Source: Ascaphus truei (Eukaryota > Chordata > Amphibia > Anura > Ascaphidae). Taken from it: 64,000 nt of DNA. The stretch covers positions 43,884,643 through 43,948,642 of the forward strand of contig CM071573.1 of the NCBI GenBank assembly GCA_036426205.1, read 5' to 3'. Shown here piece after piece: positions 45,340 to 55,996 of this stretch. Each line of letters begins with the position of its first letter. Positions within the stretch are counted from its first letter, which is position 1. A model generated the notes under the pieces. It saw only the letters and a program-made list of their open reading frames with translations. It was not told where the DNA came from and did not search any database. Made by a program: the position numbers and the translations under genes.

Positions 45340-46126
45340 TGTAGCATGTGTAAAAAGGGTGTACATCTCTTTCTCATGCTGGCAGTAAGCCTGGTAAGTA
45401 TGCCGGGTTGCCAGCAACAATCATGGAGGTTTACCCTCACCCTGGTGAGGTGTCATATGTAACAAAGGAAGTGACAACATGCTTTGTGTCCACTGTTAGT
45501 GACACAGAGGTGGGTCTGCTTTCGAGTCTATATAAGACACAGCACTGCCAAAAGTTAGTGGTTATGTTCCAGTTCTGAAGTAGTCTACCAGAGTGTCTGC
45601 AGCAGTTCAAGGCTGTCAGAGTCAAGTGCAAGCTAACTACACACTGTGACCAGGGACCTGGCACAGATGGTGATCTCCCTTACGGGAGAGGTGGCCCAAC
45701 TCTATTAAGAGAGAAGGAACCTTCTGAAGGGGGGTACCTCACCAAGATGAGCGGCTAAGCACGACTGCTATGAGGTGCAGTCTGCCTATGGAGATGCCAA
45801 TAAAGATGCCCTGGTTCCAAAGATCCCTTCTGTGTGGGAGTGAAGTTATTCCACAGAAGGATGCACCGAGGAGGAGTTCCCCATCAGATACTTCCCCTGC
45901 TGCCGCAGAGATCCTGATGGGGTGGAGGCGCTGTAACCGAATGTGAGTAGGACTCTAAGCACACTACCTCAGACGCCTGTCATGGTGATATTCCCCATAC
46001 CAACCAAGCAGGAGACTCAGGAGTCCTGTTGCCAGCAGGTGCACCACACATCACACAGACATGTAATGGGGCCAGTAGACCACAGGGGCCAATGTGAGAT
46101 TGGGTGGGGCCCGTAAAACCATTACA
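45340..46126 (+). mobile_element. Solo LTR, A-type
   Basis: Starts TGTAGCATG and ends CCATTACA. Flanked by perfect ACTG at 45336-45339 and 46127-46130. Related to 28571-29395 throughout (ggcagtaagcctggtaagta, agactcaggagtcctgttg, ggccaatgtgagattgggtg). TATA-like tctatataag is near 45530, AATAAA near 45794, and the TGGAGGCGCTG motif at 45923-45933 is followed by gtgagtagg. Confidence 0.88.
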
Positions 46127-46130
46127 ACTG

Positions 46131-46824
46131 TATATATTTAGTTAGGGCAGAATATAATCACTGCCGTCTTAATAATTCCAGGATGGTGTTTTAAAGAGAG
46201 AGAGAGAGCAGTGATAGGGTTAATGTTCCACACAATAGTACCCATTGATTGAAGTCTTAGAGATAATGATATAATAAGGATTGGGTTGTTTATCGTAATA
46301 CCTTCTATGATTCCTAAGCACAGTGCTTGCTCAACAGATGAATTACATGCAGAGTTGTAGATTGCCAGTTTAATCAGTAACTATGAGACTTGGTGGTAAT
46401 TTGTATTCTAGTAATGGAGTGAGCTGGAGATGTTCTCAAGGACAGTGTCGGCGACCTGAGCTAATGAGAGGGTCACTCACAGGTGCAGTTCTCACAATAC
46501 CCTTATGCTAAGTGCTAAAGCATGGCATATTTACATGTTTAAAATATCCTGTAAAATATCCACCCCTCCACCAGGGAAGCACGAAAAGGGTCCGCGTTCC
46601 AGATGCAGGTTTGCTCAGTAGCAAAAGTGTAAATGTGGGGCTACGTATCAGAACGGTATTTTTAAAGAACATTAAATAATAGTTTTTTTTCCCTCAGAAC
46701 TGTTATTTTTTTAATTGAATCCTCGCACTGTAGTGCTTACAGAGCTTCTCCCTTAGATGAAGCCCTGACTACACTGGAGCCCAGAACGTGATCAATAAAG
46801 TATGTGCCTTAGTTTATTTATCTG
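46131..46824. other. Non-coding interval
   Basis: A short (GA)n at about 46194-46208. No gene or repeat recognised. Confidence 0.4.
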
Positions 46825-47690
46825 TGTAACACCTCTTCCCCCGGCCAACAGAGAGGCCGCACCAAAGTGTCCCTAGGTCTTTATAGTGGTGTAGGAGGTG
46901 ATGATCAACGTCTCTTATTTACCTTGTCTCTCAGGGTGCTGGCATGCGTGCAGGGCTGTCTTGTAAGCACATAAAGAAACAGATTCCAGGAACTTTTCTT
47001 TAACTTTATTCACAGGAACAACATACAAAACTTCTTCCTTGGGGGTCTCAGGCAGCACCCCCAAAGAGACACAGTCTTTCCCTTTGCTGTCACCATCTGT
47101 GGCAATCCAATGCCTGGTTGTGACTGTTCCTACTTCCAGTGGGATCCCTAGGCAGGGTGCGCTCTTGCATGAACCATTCACCCTATCACCTCTGACAGAA
47201 CCAAGGAGATTCTCACCCCCTAGTAATTCTGATACTCCAAGGTCCTGACTAAGGAACCTCCTCTGGAGTACCTGTCCATTCCCTCTTGGAATGGGAATGG
47301 GAACACGCCTCAGGACCATACACTATTTCCTATCTAGAAAATTACAAAGGGGTTCTGAATTTAACTCACATAGTTACTGATTTACAAGACTAACACTCTA
47401 TACAGCGGGATCCCCATCTCTGACTTCTCCCGGGAACTGAACTAGAATATTCCATCCCTATCTTATATACCCCATAGTGACATAACTAGTCACTATGACT
47501 ACAAAGGGAGGGGTTTGCATTTTACAAAGTATCTTTACTTTGTGACATCACTAGACACAGAGGTGTCTAGTGACACCTAGCCAAGGTAGGTGTGGCTAGG
47601 TTGTTGCCCAGCAACTCCACACCATGGGATGGATGGCGGTTAAACTGCAGTTAACCCCTTCTAGGAACCATTAACCCAATAAAATAGTAG
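46825..47690 (-). mobile_element. Possible LTR-element fragment, minus strand
   Basis: The low-coordinate end TGTAACACC would be an LTR terminus GGTGTTACA on the minus strand. A complement AATAAA lies near 46996 and a complement TATATAAG near 47455. No second end or 4-bp duplication was found, so the call is tentative. It contains the frame at 46915-47319. Confidence 0.35.
46915..47319 (-). pseudogene. ORF fragment, unrecognised
   Basis: A 134-codon frame (start MVLRRVPIPIPRGNGQVLQR; later LGIPLEVGTVTTRHWIATDG). It looks compositionally more protein-like than neighbouring shadows, but I find no motif. It may derive from the internal region of an LTR element. Confidence 0.25.
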
Positions 47691-47699
47691 CAAGTAGAG

Positions 47700-48187
47700 C
47701 AGGGGTGGGGAACCTTTTTTCTGCTAAGGGCCATTTGGATATTTATAACATCGTTCACGGGCCATACTGACACAGACAGTCAGGCAGGCACACAGCAGGC
47801 ACACAGCAGGCATGTAGGCACACATAACCTGCCCCCCTACCTCTGGTAGTTGCTGCTGCTGCTGGGGGGATCGTGTAGGGCAGATGCTGGGGTAAGTGCG
47901 GGGGAAACTGCTGGAGAAGCATGGGGAAGTGCGGGGACTGCTGCTGGGGGAGTGCGGGGGAAGTTCTGTGGCTGCTGGGGGATTGCTGGGGCTAGTACGG
48001 TGGCTGCTGGGGATCGTGTAGGACTGCCGGCGCCTCACACCACCTCCTCCCTTCTCCCAATCGGGCGCGCGGCGGCCATTTTTTTTTAATTAGCGCAACC
48101 CGGGTTATAGCAGTTGCCTTAGCAGGGCCAGACCAAATGATTTCGAGGGCCTTATATGGCCCACGGGCCTGACGTTCCCCACCCCTA
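47700..48187. mobile_element. hAT MITE with perfect 8-bp target duplication
   Basis: Ends CAGGGGTGGGGAACC and GACGTTCCCCACCCCTA are inverted with one terminal mismatch. Flanked by identical AAGTAGAG (47692-47699 and 48188-48195). The inner arms ctaagggccatttgg and ggccttatatggccc are typical of non-autonomous hAT elements in vertebrates. A ctgctggggg-rich degenerate repeat fills 47850-48010. Confidence 0.92.
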
Positions 48188-48195
48188 AAGTAGAG

Positions 48196-48561
48196 GAATG
48201 ACTTCAGTGAAGGGCGCTACAAAACCCTGGACAAAGCAGGCAAAACGGAGATCCAATGTTTAACCCTTGATGAAACGGGATGTCCATGTGACCATGAATT
48301 CAACCACGACTACTATAGGATAGAGTAGAAGATAATCACAATGAGCAGGGATAAATAAATGCCTAGAAATAGCCGTTGACCACCCGCTGGAAACCAAAGG
48401 CAAAGTCTGGCAATAAGATCCCAAAGTGAAAGCAAACTAATCCAGTCTTTAAGCAGTAAATCTTCAGCGGTCACCAGATAAAACTCACAAACCCAGAAAG
48501 GGTGGTCCCGACATCCCGGCGTGCGTCCTTTGCAGCAATATAAAGGAAGATGATAAACAGG
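48196..48561. other. Non-coding interval
   Basis: Nothing recognised. Confidence 0.4.
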
Positions 48562-48780
48562 TGTAGCCATGCATAATAATGACTGCATACATCTTCCCTG
48601 TTGGCTGTAAGTCCTGGTAAGTACAGGCCTGCCAACAGTAGTTATGGAGGTTTTCCCTCACACCCTGGTGTGGTGCCCTGTGTAAGGAAGGGAGTGGCTG
48701 TATGCTCTGAGTCCCTGGATAGTGACCTCAGAGATGCGCCTGCCCCCTGAGGTATTAAGGGCACAACACTGTCAGTTAGT
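48562..48780 (+). mobile_element. A-type LTR, 5' fragment
   Basis: Begins TGTAGCCATGCATAATAATG, identical at the start to the LTR at 28571, and follows it closely for about 215 bp (tatggaggttttccctcaca, gtgcctgccccctgagg-like). Similarity ends after ctgtcagtta. The rest of the LTR is missing. Confidence 0.85.
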
Positions 48781-48824
48781 GGGGGTGAAAAGTGTTGCAA
48801 GGTTTTTAAGTTGTATAAATATAC

Positions 48825-49016
48825 TTACGCGTTAGTTACCCTTGGTGCCCTTTTGCGGTCTCTGTTTTTTCCGTGTGCATGGTAGCTCACAGTGGTTGCT
48901 GGCACAACGATGCCAGAAGTAGCTAACCAGCGTTGGATAGCAGCAATTCGGTGTCCGCTCGTGTACATGTCCTTAATTCGCATGCTGAGCTCCTTGGAAA
49001 TCTTTTTAACAGCCAT
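48825..49016 (-). CDS. Small helix-turn-helix protein, transposase N-terminus?
   Basis: A 63-codon frame beginning MAVKKISKELSMRIKDMYTS and continuing with AAIQRWLATSGIVVPATTVS. This pattern (a helix, a Gly turn, AxIxRxL, then TTVSYH) is that of helix-turn-helix domains at the start of DNA transposases and some recombinases. The upstream extension to 49133 is AT-rich and probably not coded. Whether it is a fragment of a transposase or an exon ending at a splice donor (gtaagtat-like sequence near 48828 on the minus strand) cannot be settled here. Confidence 0.45.
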   Translation of the reverse strand: MAVKKISKELSMRIKDMYTSGHRIAAIQRWLATSGIVVPATTVSYHAHGKNRDRKRAPRVTNA

Positions 49017-49133
49017 TGCTGCGAGTAGAAAGAAATACAAACACAAGAATGTATATTCGATGTTTAGTCGATGTGTATTCAATGTGCAGTGAATCCACAA
49101 AATGGATGGTGTATTTATACGGTAATGACTCAC

Positions 49134-49932
49134 ATTAGAGTACGCCCACTTTCAACACCTGTACCTGGTCGCCATGCATAAAAGTTTTTGGTGTTTTGAT
49201 TTTCAATGATGGTGTTTATTTGGAAAAAAAATTATTGATGGTTTTGTTTTGCTGCTGGAATAGTTAATTCTGTTGTTAATTTGGTATTTGATTAATTGAT
49301 TGGTGGTAATTTTGTTGTGTATACTTGTTTATTTGGTGATTGTTTGGATTGCATTGAATATTGTTGGTGATTGATTTTTTTTGTACGTTGACTATTGACT
49401 GGAATAGTGTTAAATCATGCCCATATTATATGAGCATTATGTACCGACTGTGTCAATCAATTGGCTTAGCATTTGTAATGTGTTGATTTTTATATGTAAT
49501 GTGTTGTATTTTGGGCTTTTTTTATTTTTATTTTTTATCTTCACCATTTATTGCTATTGTGTTAATTCACACCCATATTATATGGGCATGATGTACCCGT
49601 GGGAACCATCCGAGGGCCCCCAGACAACCATGGGGATGACCTGGGTACCCCCAGACACCTGCGGGGATCACACAGGGACCCCTTGTGGGGCCCCCGGACA
49701 CTGCTGGGGACAACCTGGAGACCTACAGAAACTCATGGGGACCACCCGAGTACCCACAGACACCTTCGGGGACCACCTGAGGACCTCCGGACATCTGTGG
49801 GGTCCACCCAGGGACACCCGCCGGCCTCTGATATCAATTCTGTATTAAAATAAATAAATAATGGTTTTATGTGGGGGAACAGGGGGTGGGTTGTGTATTG
49901 GTGGTTGTTACGTATTTTAAAATACATTTTAA
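49134..49932. repeat. AT-rich stretch, then degenerate satellite
   Basis: 49190-49560 is T/TG-rich with no gene. 49600-49830 consists of about seven degenerate units of about 30 bp built on ggggaccacctgagtaccc and cagacacc. ORFs across it reflect the repeat. Confidence 0.7.
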
Positions 49933-50199
49933 TACTAGTGTAGATGAGCAGGAGATCTCCGGAGCAGAACCTTGTTTATTTGAGGTCCGGGACCCCTTGC
50001 TTCCCGAGATACAGGCACCGTTATGGGGTGCCGGTATCTCCTTTGTGTGTATTTGTCCCGCGTCACGTGAAGGTTGGATTTAAATGCATAGGAGATACCG
50101 GCACCCCATAACGGGGCCTGTATCTCGGGAAGCAGGGGTCCCCGAACCTCAAATCAACGCAGTTCTGCTCCGGAAACCCCCTGCTCATCTACACTAGTA
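49933..50199. mobile_element. Palindromic element (family P-like)
   Basis: Arms tactagtgtagatgagcagg and cctgctcatctacactagta are perfect inverted repeats. Inner arms ggagataccggcacccc and ggggtgccggtatctcc also pair. The related element at 57370-57649 shares the sequence order. Flanks on both sides (aatttgtatttaaaaac and attttaaaatacatttt) extend the symmetry. Confidence 0.8.
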
Positions 50200-51011
50200 A
50201 TACAAATTTGTATTTAAAAACTTTAATTTTGGGCAAGATTTGCGTAGGGAGAGGCAGCTCTCTCTCTCTGCAGCAGATAGAACTCGCCAGGTGTGCCCTT
50301 GTCAGAGGGGCGATCATCACATCGCCGGCTACTTGCCATTTTTGCAAATGTTGCTATCACTAGTATTCGGGGCTTTCTTCATACCGTGATAGCAACGCTA
50401 GCTATCAAAAATGGAAATTTAAAAACAATGGCGGTTTTTTTTATCGGCGCGTAGTGCTTGAGCCCTATAATTTGATCGGAGATCATACCAAGGCTGGTAT
50501 GGAAGGGGGCATCGAGTTGGGTGAGCATCGAAAAAACAAGGAAAAAAGTGATCAGAGTGTTGGTAGGTTCATCCTCTCTTGTTTGGGGCTGACAGCGAAG
50601 CATGCGAAATTCAAGGACAGGGGGCATACAGTACTTGGCATAGGAGGGAGGGGGTGCACCTGACAGGTGAAGGCATGGATATTTTTATTAGTAACATTTG
50701 CAGGCCTTTGCAAGCAGTAAACAGTCAAGTTGTGTGGTCACGGGTTGGGGGTGAGTCCCCAGTAAGTAGCTTTAATGGGACCTTTGGGTGGTGGAACTGT
50801 CAGTCCAGTCATCTTAAGTGCACCATGAAACACCCAAAAGGAGGCTCCAATGTATGCGGTCGGGTTTCAGACACCGGTCCCCCTGACGAAATTGTGCAGG
50901 CCGAAAGTGCTGACTCATGCAGTTGGTCTGTACCCCTGACACAAGTCTTAGGAAGCTGAGCTCTAACTTATGCAGTTAGGCCCAGGTGGCCAGAAGTTGG
51001 ACCTGGTGTAA
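50200..51011. other. Non-coding interval
   Basis: 50225-50480 has words shared with 57240-57350 (gagaggcagctctc, gctatcacggtatg-like) and may belong to a larger element around the palindrome at 49933. 50480-51010 holds no gene I support. Confidence 0.4.
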
Positions 51012-51170
51012 GCGGAAGACAGGGCGATTTGGAGAAGGGCTCCTGCCAGACGGTAGAATAGGGTGGTTTGGAGAAGGGCTCCTGTAAGACGGTAGAATAG
51101 GGTGGTTTGGAGAAGGGCTCCTGCCAGACGGTAGAATAGGGTGGTTTGGAGAAGGGCTCCCGCCAGATGA
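51012..51170. repeat. Minisatellite, 39-bp unit, about four copies
   Basis: The unit contains cggtagaatagggtggtttg and gagaagggctcctgccaga. cggtag occurs at 51051, 51090 and 51129, giving a 39-bp period. Confidence 0.92.
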
Positions 51171-51307
51171 CAAATGACTATTGACTGGTTTAAATTTTAT
51201 TTTCAAATGTTGTAAAGTAAGAAAGCTTTGACCAAAATGTTTTACTTCCACAAAACTGTGTTGTCTCAGTTTGTAGGTGGGGGTAAGTAAGCCTCGGAGT
51301 AGGCACA

Positions 51308-51491
51308 CTAAGGCTACGCTTATAGTGCCGGCGACGGTCACCTGGAAAAGCAAATAGAGATGACTGACTTCCAGTGATCGCGACCAATCCGTCACGCCGT
51401 CGCGTCGCGCTTACTATAAGCGCACGCAATGGCTGCAATGCATTTGTTTTGCTGTAACGTCGCGTCACTGGCACTATAAGCGCAGCCTTAG
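51308..51491. mobile_element. MITE with 20-bp inverted ends
   Basis: Starts CTAAGGCTACGCTTATAGTG and ends CACTATAAGCGCAGCCTTAG. High CpG inside (gtcgcgtcgcgc). The first bases could include a 3-bp target duplication of the Harbinger type, not certain. Relative at 40344-40860. Confidence 0.7.
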
Positions 51492-51939
51492 CCTTTAAGA
51501 ACTGTCACACCCAGTAAATACATAGAAAGTGTAATTTGAAATGATACAATAGTTGCAGGCTTCACAACACTCCTCCCAACACAGCAGTGCCCCCGTAAGC
51601 AGCTTTGTACAACTCCCACCAATGCTAGCATCAGTTTTCAATTCCTAAAAGTACCAAATAAAGATGCCACTAGGATATTTCAGAGGAATTTTTAGCAGGC
51701 GCTGGCAGTCCATTTAATGTGTAATCATGTTTGACTCAACGACAGCTCAATCTCTAATTCAAACTTCAGTAGCAAGTCAATAGCAACAGCAGTACATTAA
51801 TAATGCATGTTTCTGCTATTAGAAGGTGCTCTTGGTGTATTTCTAATGGCTGATTGATGCAAAACTGAATTTTACTAAACCTTAAATGACTGCTACAGAG
51901 AGTACTGTAAATTCACTGAATTTGTTTGATAAAAAAGTT
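51492..51939. other. Non-coding interval
   Basis: AT-rich, nothing recognised. Confidence 0.4.
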
Positions 51940-52375
51940 CAATAAATGACATCTGCACTGTGTGTGTATGTGTGTATATACCCCTGATGAAGTCACGTGC
52001 CGTGACGAAACGCGTGGGGACGTGGTGACGTCATCACATGCGGAAGTGTGCGACGAGGTCCAGAACCTGGTTTTCACACAGCCGTTACACCAACGTTGGA
52101 TGCAAGAGACTAAACGGAGGTATCTGTGAGACGCTGTGGGGCCACAGCCACTCATGGCAGAAGCTGTTGGTGGCCGTAATCCAGCTCTCAGGTGTACAAT
52201 TCTATTACCCTGGACCCCTACACCTGTGTTGATGACTCCAATTTAGAGATTTCTCTCCAATGTATCTCTCCTTTTAATATCCTGTAAGTGCAATTCTTTG
52301 GGACTGCTTTTCATGAATAAATTCCCCTTCTTTTTACATAAATATATGGAGCCTGCGCTTCTCTTTGTTTTTGTA
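51940..52375 (+). mobile_element. PLE-like terminal repeat, solo copy
   Basis: Contains aaaagttcaataaatgacat, the hammerhead-like motif at 51981-52019, a unique stretch, and ends with tatggagcctgcgcttctc before (TA)n. The arrangement (initial AT-rich segment, hammerhead, cggaagtg-containing GC-rich segment, aataaattcc) parallels 61990-62500 behind the Penelope element. Ends and any target duplication are obscured by the (TA)n run. Confidence 0.55.
51981..52019 (+). ncRNA. Hammerhead-ribozyme-like motif, best preserved
   Basis: CCC, CTGATGA (exact core), one extra A, hairpin GTCACG-TGC-CGTGAC, GAAA (exact core), palindrome ACGCGT overlapping the last A, G, GGG. CCC and GGG can pair as stem I. 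The palindromic stem III is too short to be stable alone but could pair between two RNA copies. The base before the cleavage site is G here, which hammerheads disfavour, and the extra A is also non-standard. Structure is seen; activity is not claimed. Confidence 0.6.
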
Positions 52376-52524
52376 TATATATATATATATATATTCATGT
52401 CGACAAATCACCCAAAAATCTACTCCCGAACAAAAATCTACTCGCCACCTAGCCCCCCCAGTCCCCGCTTTTTTAAAAAAAAAGAATAAATTCGTTTTTG
52501 ACATTAGTTTTATTTATTGTTAAC

Positions 52525-52564
52525 GTGTGTGTGTGTGTGTGGGTGGTGTTGTGTGTGTGTGTGT

Positions 52565-52620
<56 letters not shown>
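52525..52620. repeat. (TG)n microsatellite
   Basis: About 95 bp of TG with short GG/TT interruptions near 52541-52565. Confidence 0.97.
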
Positions 52621-52625
<5 letters not shown>

Positions 52626-52955
52626 GTCATATTTAAAAAAAAAAAAGCCAGATGTGAATGACTAGTTTCCTGAATTCCATAACTAGTGTCTGGATGCCCC
52701 CGCGTCACAATATCTAAAGCAGCAATCTTGCCTGGGATCTTACCTGATCCGCAGTCCCTCAATATCCAGGTACTCTCATTCCCACAATGTTATACATTGG
52801 AGGGGAGGTGTTTCTTACCTGTCTTCTGGGTTAGGGGGGATTCCGATGTCTTCCGTGTGAAGCTCGAGACTTAGATCTGGAAGAAAGAAGTATAGGTTAT
52901 TTCGGTGTAGGTATAGGGCAGTTAAGATATATAGGGTAAATAAGAGATCCAGAGT

Positions 52956-52979
52956 GTGAGAGAGAGAGTGTGGGTGAGA

Positions 52980-53031
<52 letters not shown>

Positions 53032-53146
53032 CAGAGAGACACACACACACAGAGAGCGGCGCGCACAAACACAGAGAGAGAGAGAGAGAGAGAGACAGAT
53101 ACAGAGAGAGACACAGAGAGAGAGAGAGACACACAGAGAGAGAGAC

Positions 53147-53186
<40 letters not shown>

Positions 53187-53350
53187 ACAGAGAGAGACAC
53201 ACACAGAGAAAGAGAGAGAATGAGAGAGACACAGAGAGAGAGAGAACACATACAGAGACAGAATGAGAGACAAAGACAGAGAGAGTGCGACAGAGAGAGA
53301 GCGACAGAGAGAGAGCGACAGAGAGAGAGGGCGACAGAGAGAGGGTGACA
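52956..53350. repeat. Purine tract, (GA)n and GAGACA repeats
   Basis: Nearly 400 bp of A and G on the plus strand, with regular C only in gacaga and acacac words. It grades from plain (GA)n into gacagagagagagc units. Ser/Leu-rich minus-strand and Arg/Glu-rich plus-strand frames are artefacts. Confidence 0.97.
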
Positions 53351-53885
53351 GAGAGAGGGAGAGGGTGACAGGGAAAGGGTGAGGGTGACAGGGATGGGTG
53401 AGGGCGACAGGGATGAGTGAGAGCAACAGGGAAAGGGTGAGGGTGACAGGGAAATGGTGAGGGCGACAGGGAAAGGGTGAGGGCGACAGGGAAAGTGTGA
53501 CTCAGGGAGAGTGTGAGGGCTACAGGGAAAGGATGAGGGTGACAGGGAAAGGGTGGGGGTGACAGGGATGGGTGAGGGTGACAGGGATGGGTGAGGGCGA
53601 CAGGGATGGGTGAGGGCGACAGGGAAAGGGTGAGGGCGACAGGGAAAGGGTGAGGGTGACAGGGATGGGTGAGGACGACAGGGATGGGTGAGGGTGAGGG
53701 CGACAGGGAAAGGGTGAGGGCTACAGGGTAAGGGTGAGGGCGACAGGGATGGGTGAGGGCGACAGGGAGAGGGAGAGGGTGAGGGCGACAGGGAAAGGGT
53801 GATGGTGACACAGGGAGAGGGTGACACAGAGACGTTGACACAGGGAGAGGGTGGCAGGGAGTGGGTGACAGGGAGATAGGGTGAC
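53351..53885. repeat. Minisatellite, units of about 13 and 20 bp
   Basis: About 30 tandem units of gagggcgacagggaaagggt and the shorter gagggcgacagggatgggt, mixed. It continues the purine tract and appears to have arisen from gacagggaaaggg-like words at its border (53341-53380). Confidence 0.93.
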
Positions 53886-54377
53886 ACACTCACACAGACT
53901 CACTCAGACACACACACTCACAGACACCCACACTCACAGACACACACTCACTCAAACCGCCGCAGCACCAACCCCCCACCCTCCCGAAGCGGACGCCACA
54001 CCCCCTCCAGAGGCGGACACCGCTGCTGCCGCAGCAGCCTACCTTCCAACCCGGGCAACAAGCGGGGATCGGGGGCAGGGGGGGAGGAGATCGGGGGCAG
54101 GGGGGGAGGAGATCGGGGGGCAGGGGGGAGGAGATTAGGGGCAGGAGGGGGTAGGAGATCAGGGGCAGGAGGGGGAAGAGATCGGGTGAAGGTGCTAACC
54201 CAGAGCTGCCAGCCAGCCCTCTTCCCCGCGTCAACCCAATCAGGGAGGGGGATTATTTCTTTCTTTCTTTTTTTAAATTGGCGCAAGCAGGAGAATTCAT
54301 AGAGCTGCAGCATGGCTCGCCAGCAGCCTAAATCCACTCGCCACAGGCGTGTGGTTATGCGTATTTGTCGAACACTG

Positions 54378-55892
54378 TATATATATATATATATATATAT
54401 TATTTTTGAGTATGTATGTATATATATTTATTTATTTTTAAATGTAACAAAGAAAAAAATGATGTGCTTGAAGGCAGTGACCTGTTGCACTGCGGATGTT
54501 GTGTCATCAAAGCAGATGGTGTACAATGATTTGTCCTTCTGTAAGTTCCTCTTTGGTGATCATCGGGATTTAATAAGGTGCCCATAATACTTATTGGACA
54601 AGCCCAAGACAGGGAATTGCTTTGGGATTTTTTTCTAAGGGAGCAAAGGGGCTAAATGTAGTTTTGAGATTTTAAAAAAAATACACACAATAAATTACCA
54701 AGCAATCAAGAGCAATAATCCTGATTATATTTGCATGTTTTTTTCATAATCATTATTTGTTAATTTGCAAACAAACTGACTGAGGTTAAATCTGTACATT
54801 GCAACTGGATCTCTACATGTAACACATTTTAATTCCTACTATACGTTACACTAAATATTCAAACACATTCCTGTATCTAATTATATTGTCTGTTCCTTGT
54901 TTATTTCATTTTCAAGGTGTTTCATTCGGAATAGTGTATTTGCTAAAACCTGCTGTTTTGGGCCATTACTGTCTGATAAAGTCCTGACTAATCACTAGCC
55001 CCCTCTGAGGTATTATCTGACCGTTGAAAGTATTACCACTTCAATAATTTGTTAACAGAACATTGCATGTTGGGGATTTGCCTGTACTTGGCTACATGAA
55101 GAGATGAAATGCTGAATTCAAAAGATAAGATTAACACTATCCACACACTCAGGAAATTGAAAAACAGCAAGGCCTTCAGATAACAGTGAGACATTAGAGA
55201 TGTATTGAGGCTCAATCTTTCACTTTTGTTCCTTGGTAACACTTGGGTGTTCTATATGCATAACTGTCCCTGGTATCCTGCTTAGAATTCCCTAGTATGA
55301 AAAAGATCAAGGAATCCACTGCCTGTGCATATTTTCCCAGTGTATGTTCTCTTTCAGCGCTTTGCGAGGTTTAACTGCATTTTTAAAATGGTATTATTAT
55401 CTTTATCTTTTATTTGTATGGCATCACCATTTTCCCGCAGCGCAGTAGAAGGAAGACAATAACTGTATGACAAAACAGTACATAGGTGTCAAAACAGACA
55501 ACATGAAGAAGGTCCCTTTTAGGCAAATTATAGTTCTAAATTAATTGCATTTATTTAATTAGCCGATAATTGGTAGGTCTGACATTGATATTTACCAATT
55601 TAAATATAAGGAATAATTTATGAGCAATATACACTTTAGATGTGCAAACTTTTCAAACGCAGCAAGTTCTAAATTAATGGGCATTGCATGTTCTATTACT
55701 TTAACTTTTGAAATTTGATACAAATGTCAAAAACGAATACAATGTTATGCCACGGGGCTGCTATTTCTCTGCTTTAGAGAGTCACTGCTTATTCTGTTTT
55801 TATGCCTAAAAGAGCTTTTATTGTTTAAGCCTCGATCCTGGAGTTTTTTAATGTTTATTACAAATGAAGAATTACATGCCGCTTAGAGATTT
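54378..55892. other. Long non-coding interval
   Basis: (TA)n at 54378-54402, then AT-rich sequence. Short ORFs at 54400-54590 and 55033-55242 are not supported. No repeat recognised. Confidence 0.45.
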
Positions 55893-55996
55893 AGGGCCTC
55901 ATTCAGAGAAGGTTGATAAAAATTATCGCCAGGGCATTTAAAATGACGCTTTTTTGGGAGTTGCTATCACGGTATTCAGAAAGCCTCGATTACCTG
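55893..55996. mobile_element. Left arm of a TIR element, interrupted
   Basis: ttagggcctcattcagagaa, then gatagcaact-like and attcagaaagcctcgatta words. They match, inverted, the right end at 63420-63500 (gcttactgaata, ggggctttctgaatgtggcc). The solo LTR at 55997 interrupts it. Its partner end is uncertain. Confidence 0.4.

Larger units (their letters stand above)
52396..54377. mobile_element. hAT-like element packed with satellites
   Basis: Ends CATGTCGACAAATC and gtatttgtcgaacactg are approximate inverted repeats, with tatatatt and tatatata outside (7 of 8, but in a TA repeat). The words aaatctactcgccac and taaatccactcgccacagg recur near the two ends in the same orientation. The interior is (TG)n, purine-rich repeat and minisatellite. 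No transposase frame. Confidence 0.55.

Noticed and set aside
46915..47319. A host gene exon
   Set aside because: The frame lies next to LTR-like signals on the same strand, has no splice-site pair and no recognised domain; listed only as a weak fragment.
52815..53893. Ser/Leu/Pro-rich ORFs of 200-330 codons on the minus strand and Arg/Glu-rich ORFs on the plus strand
   Set aside because: Compositional artefact of the purine-rich repeats and the 20-bp minisatellite. No non-repetitive domain.
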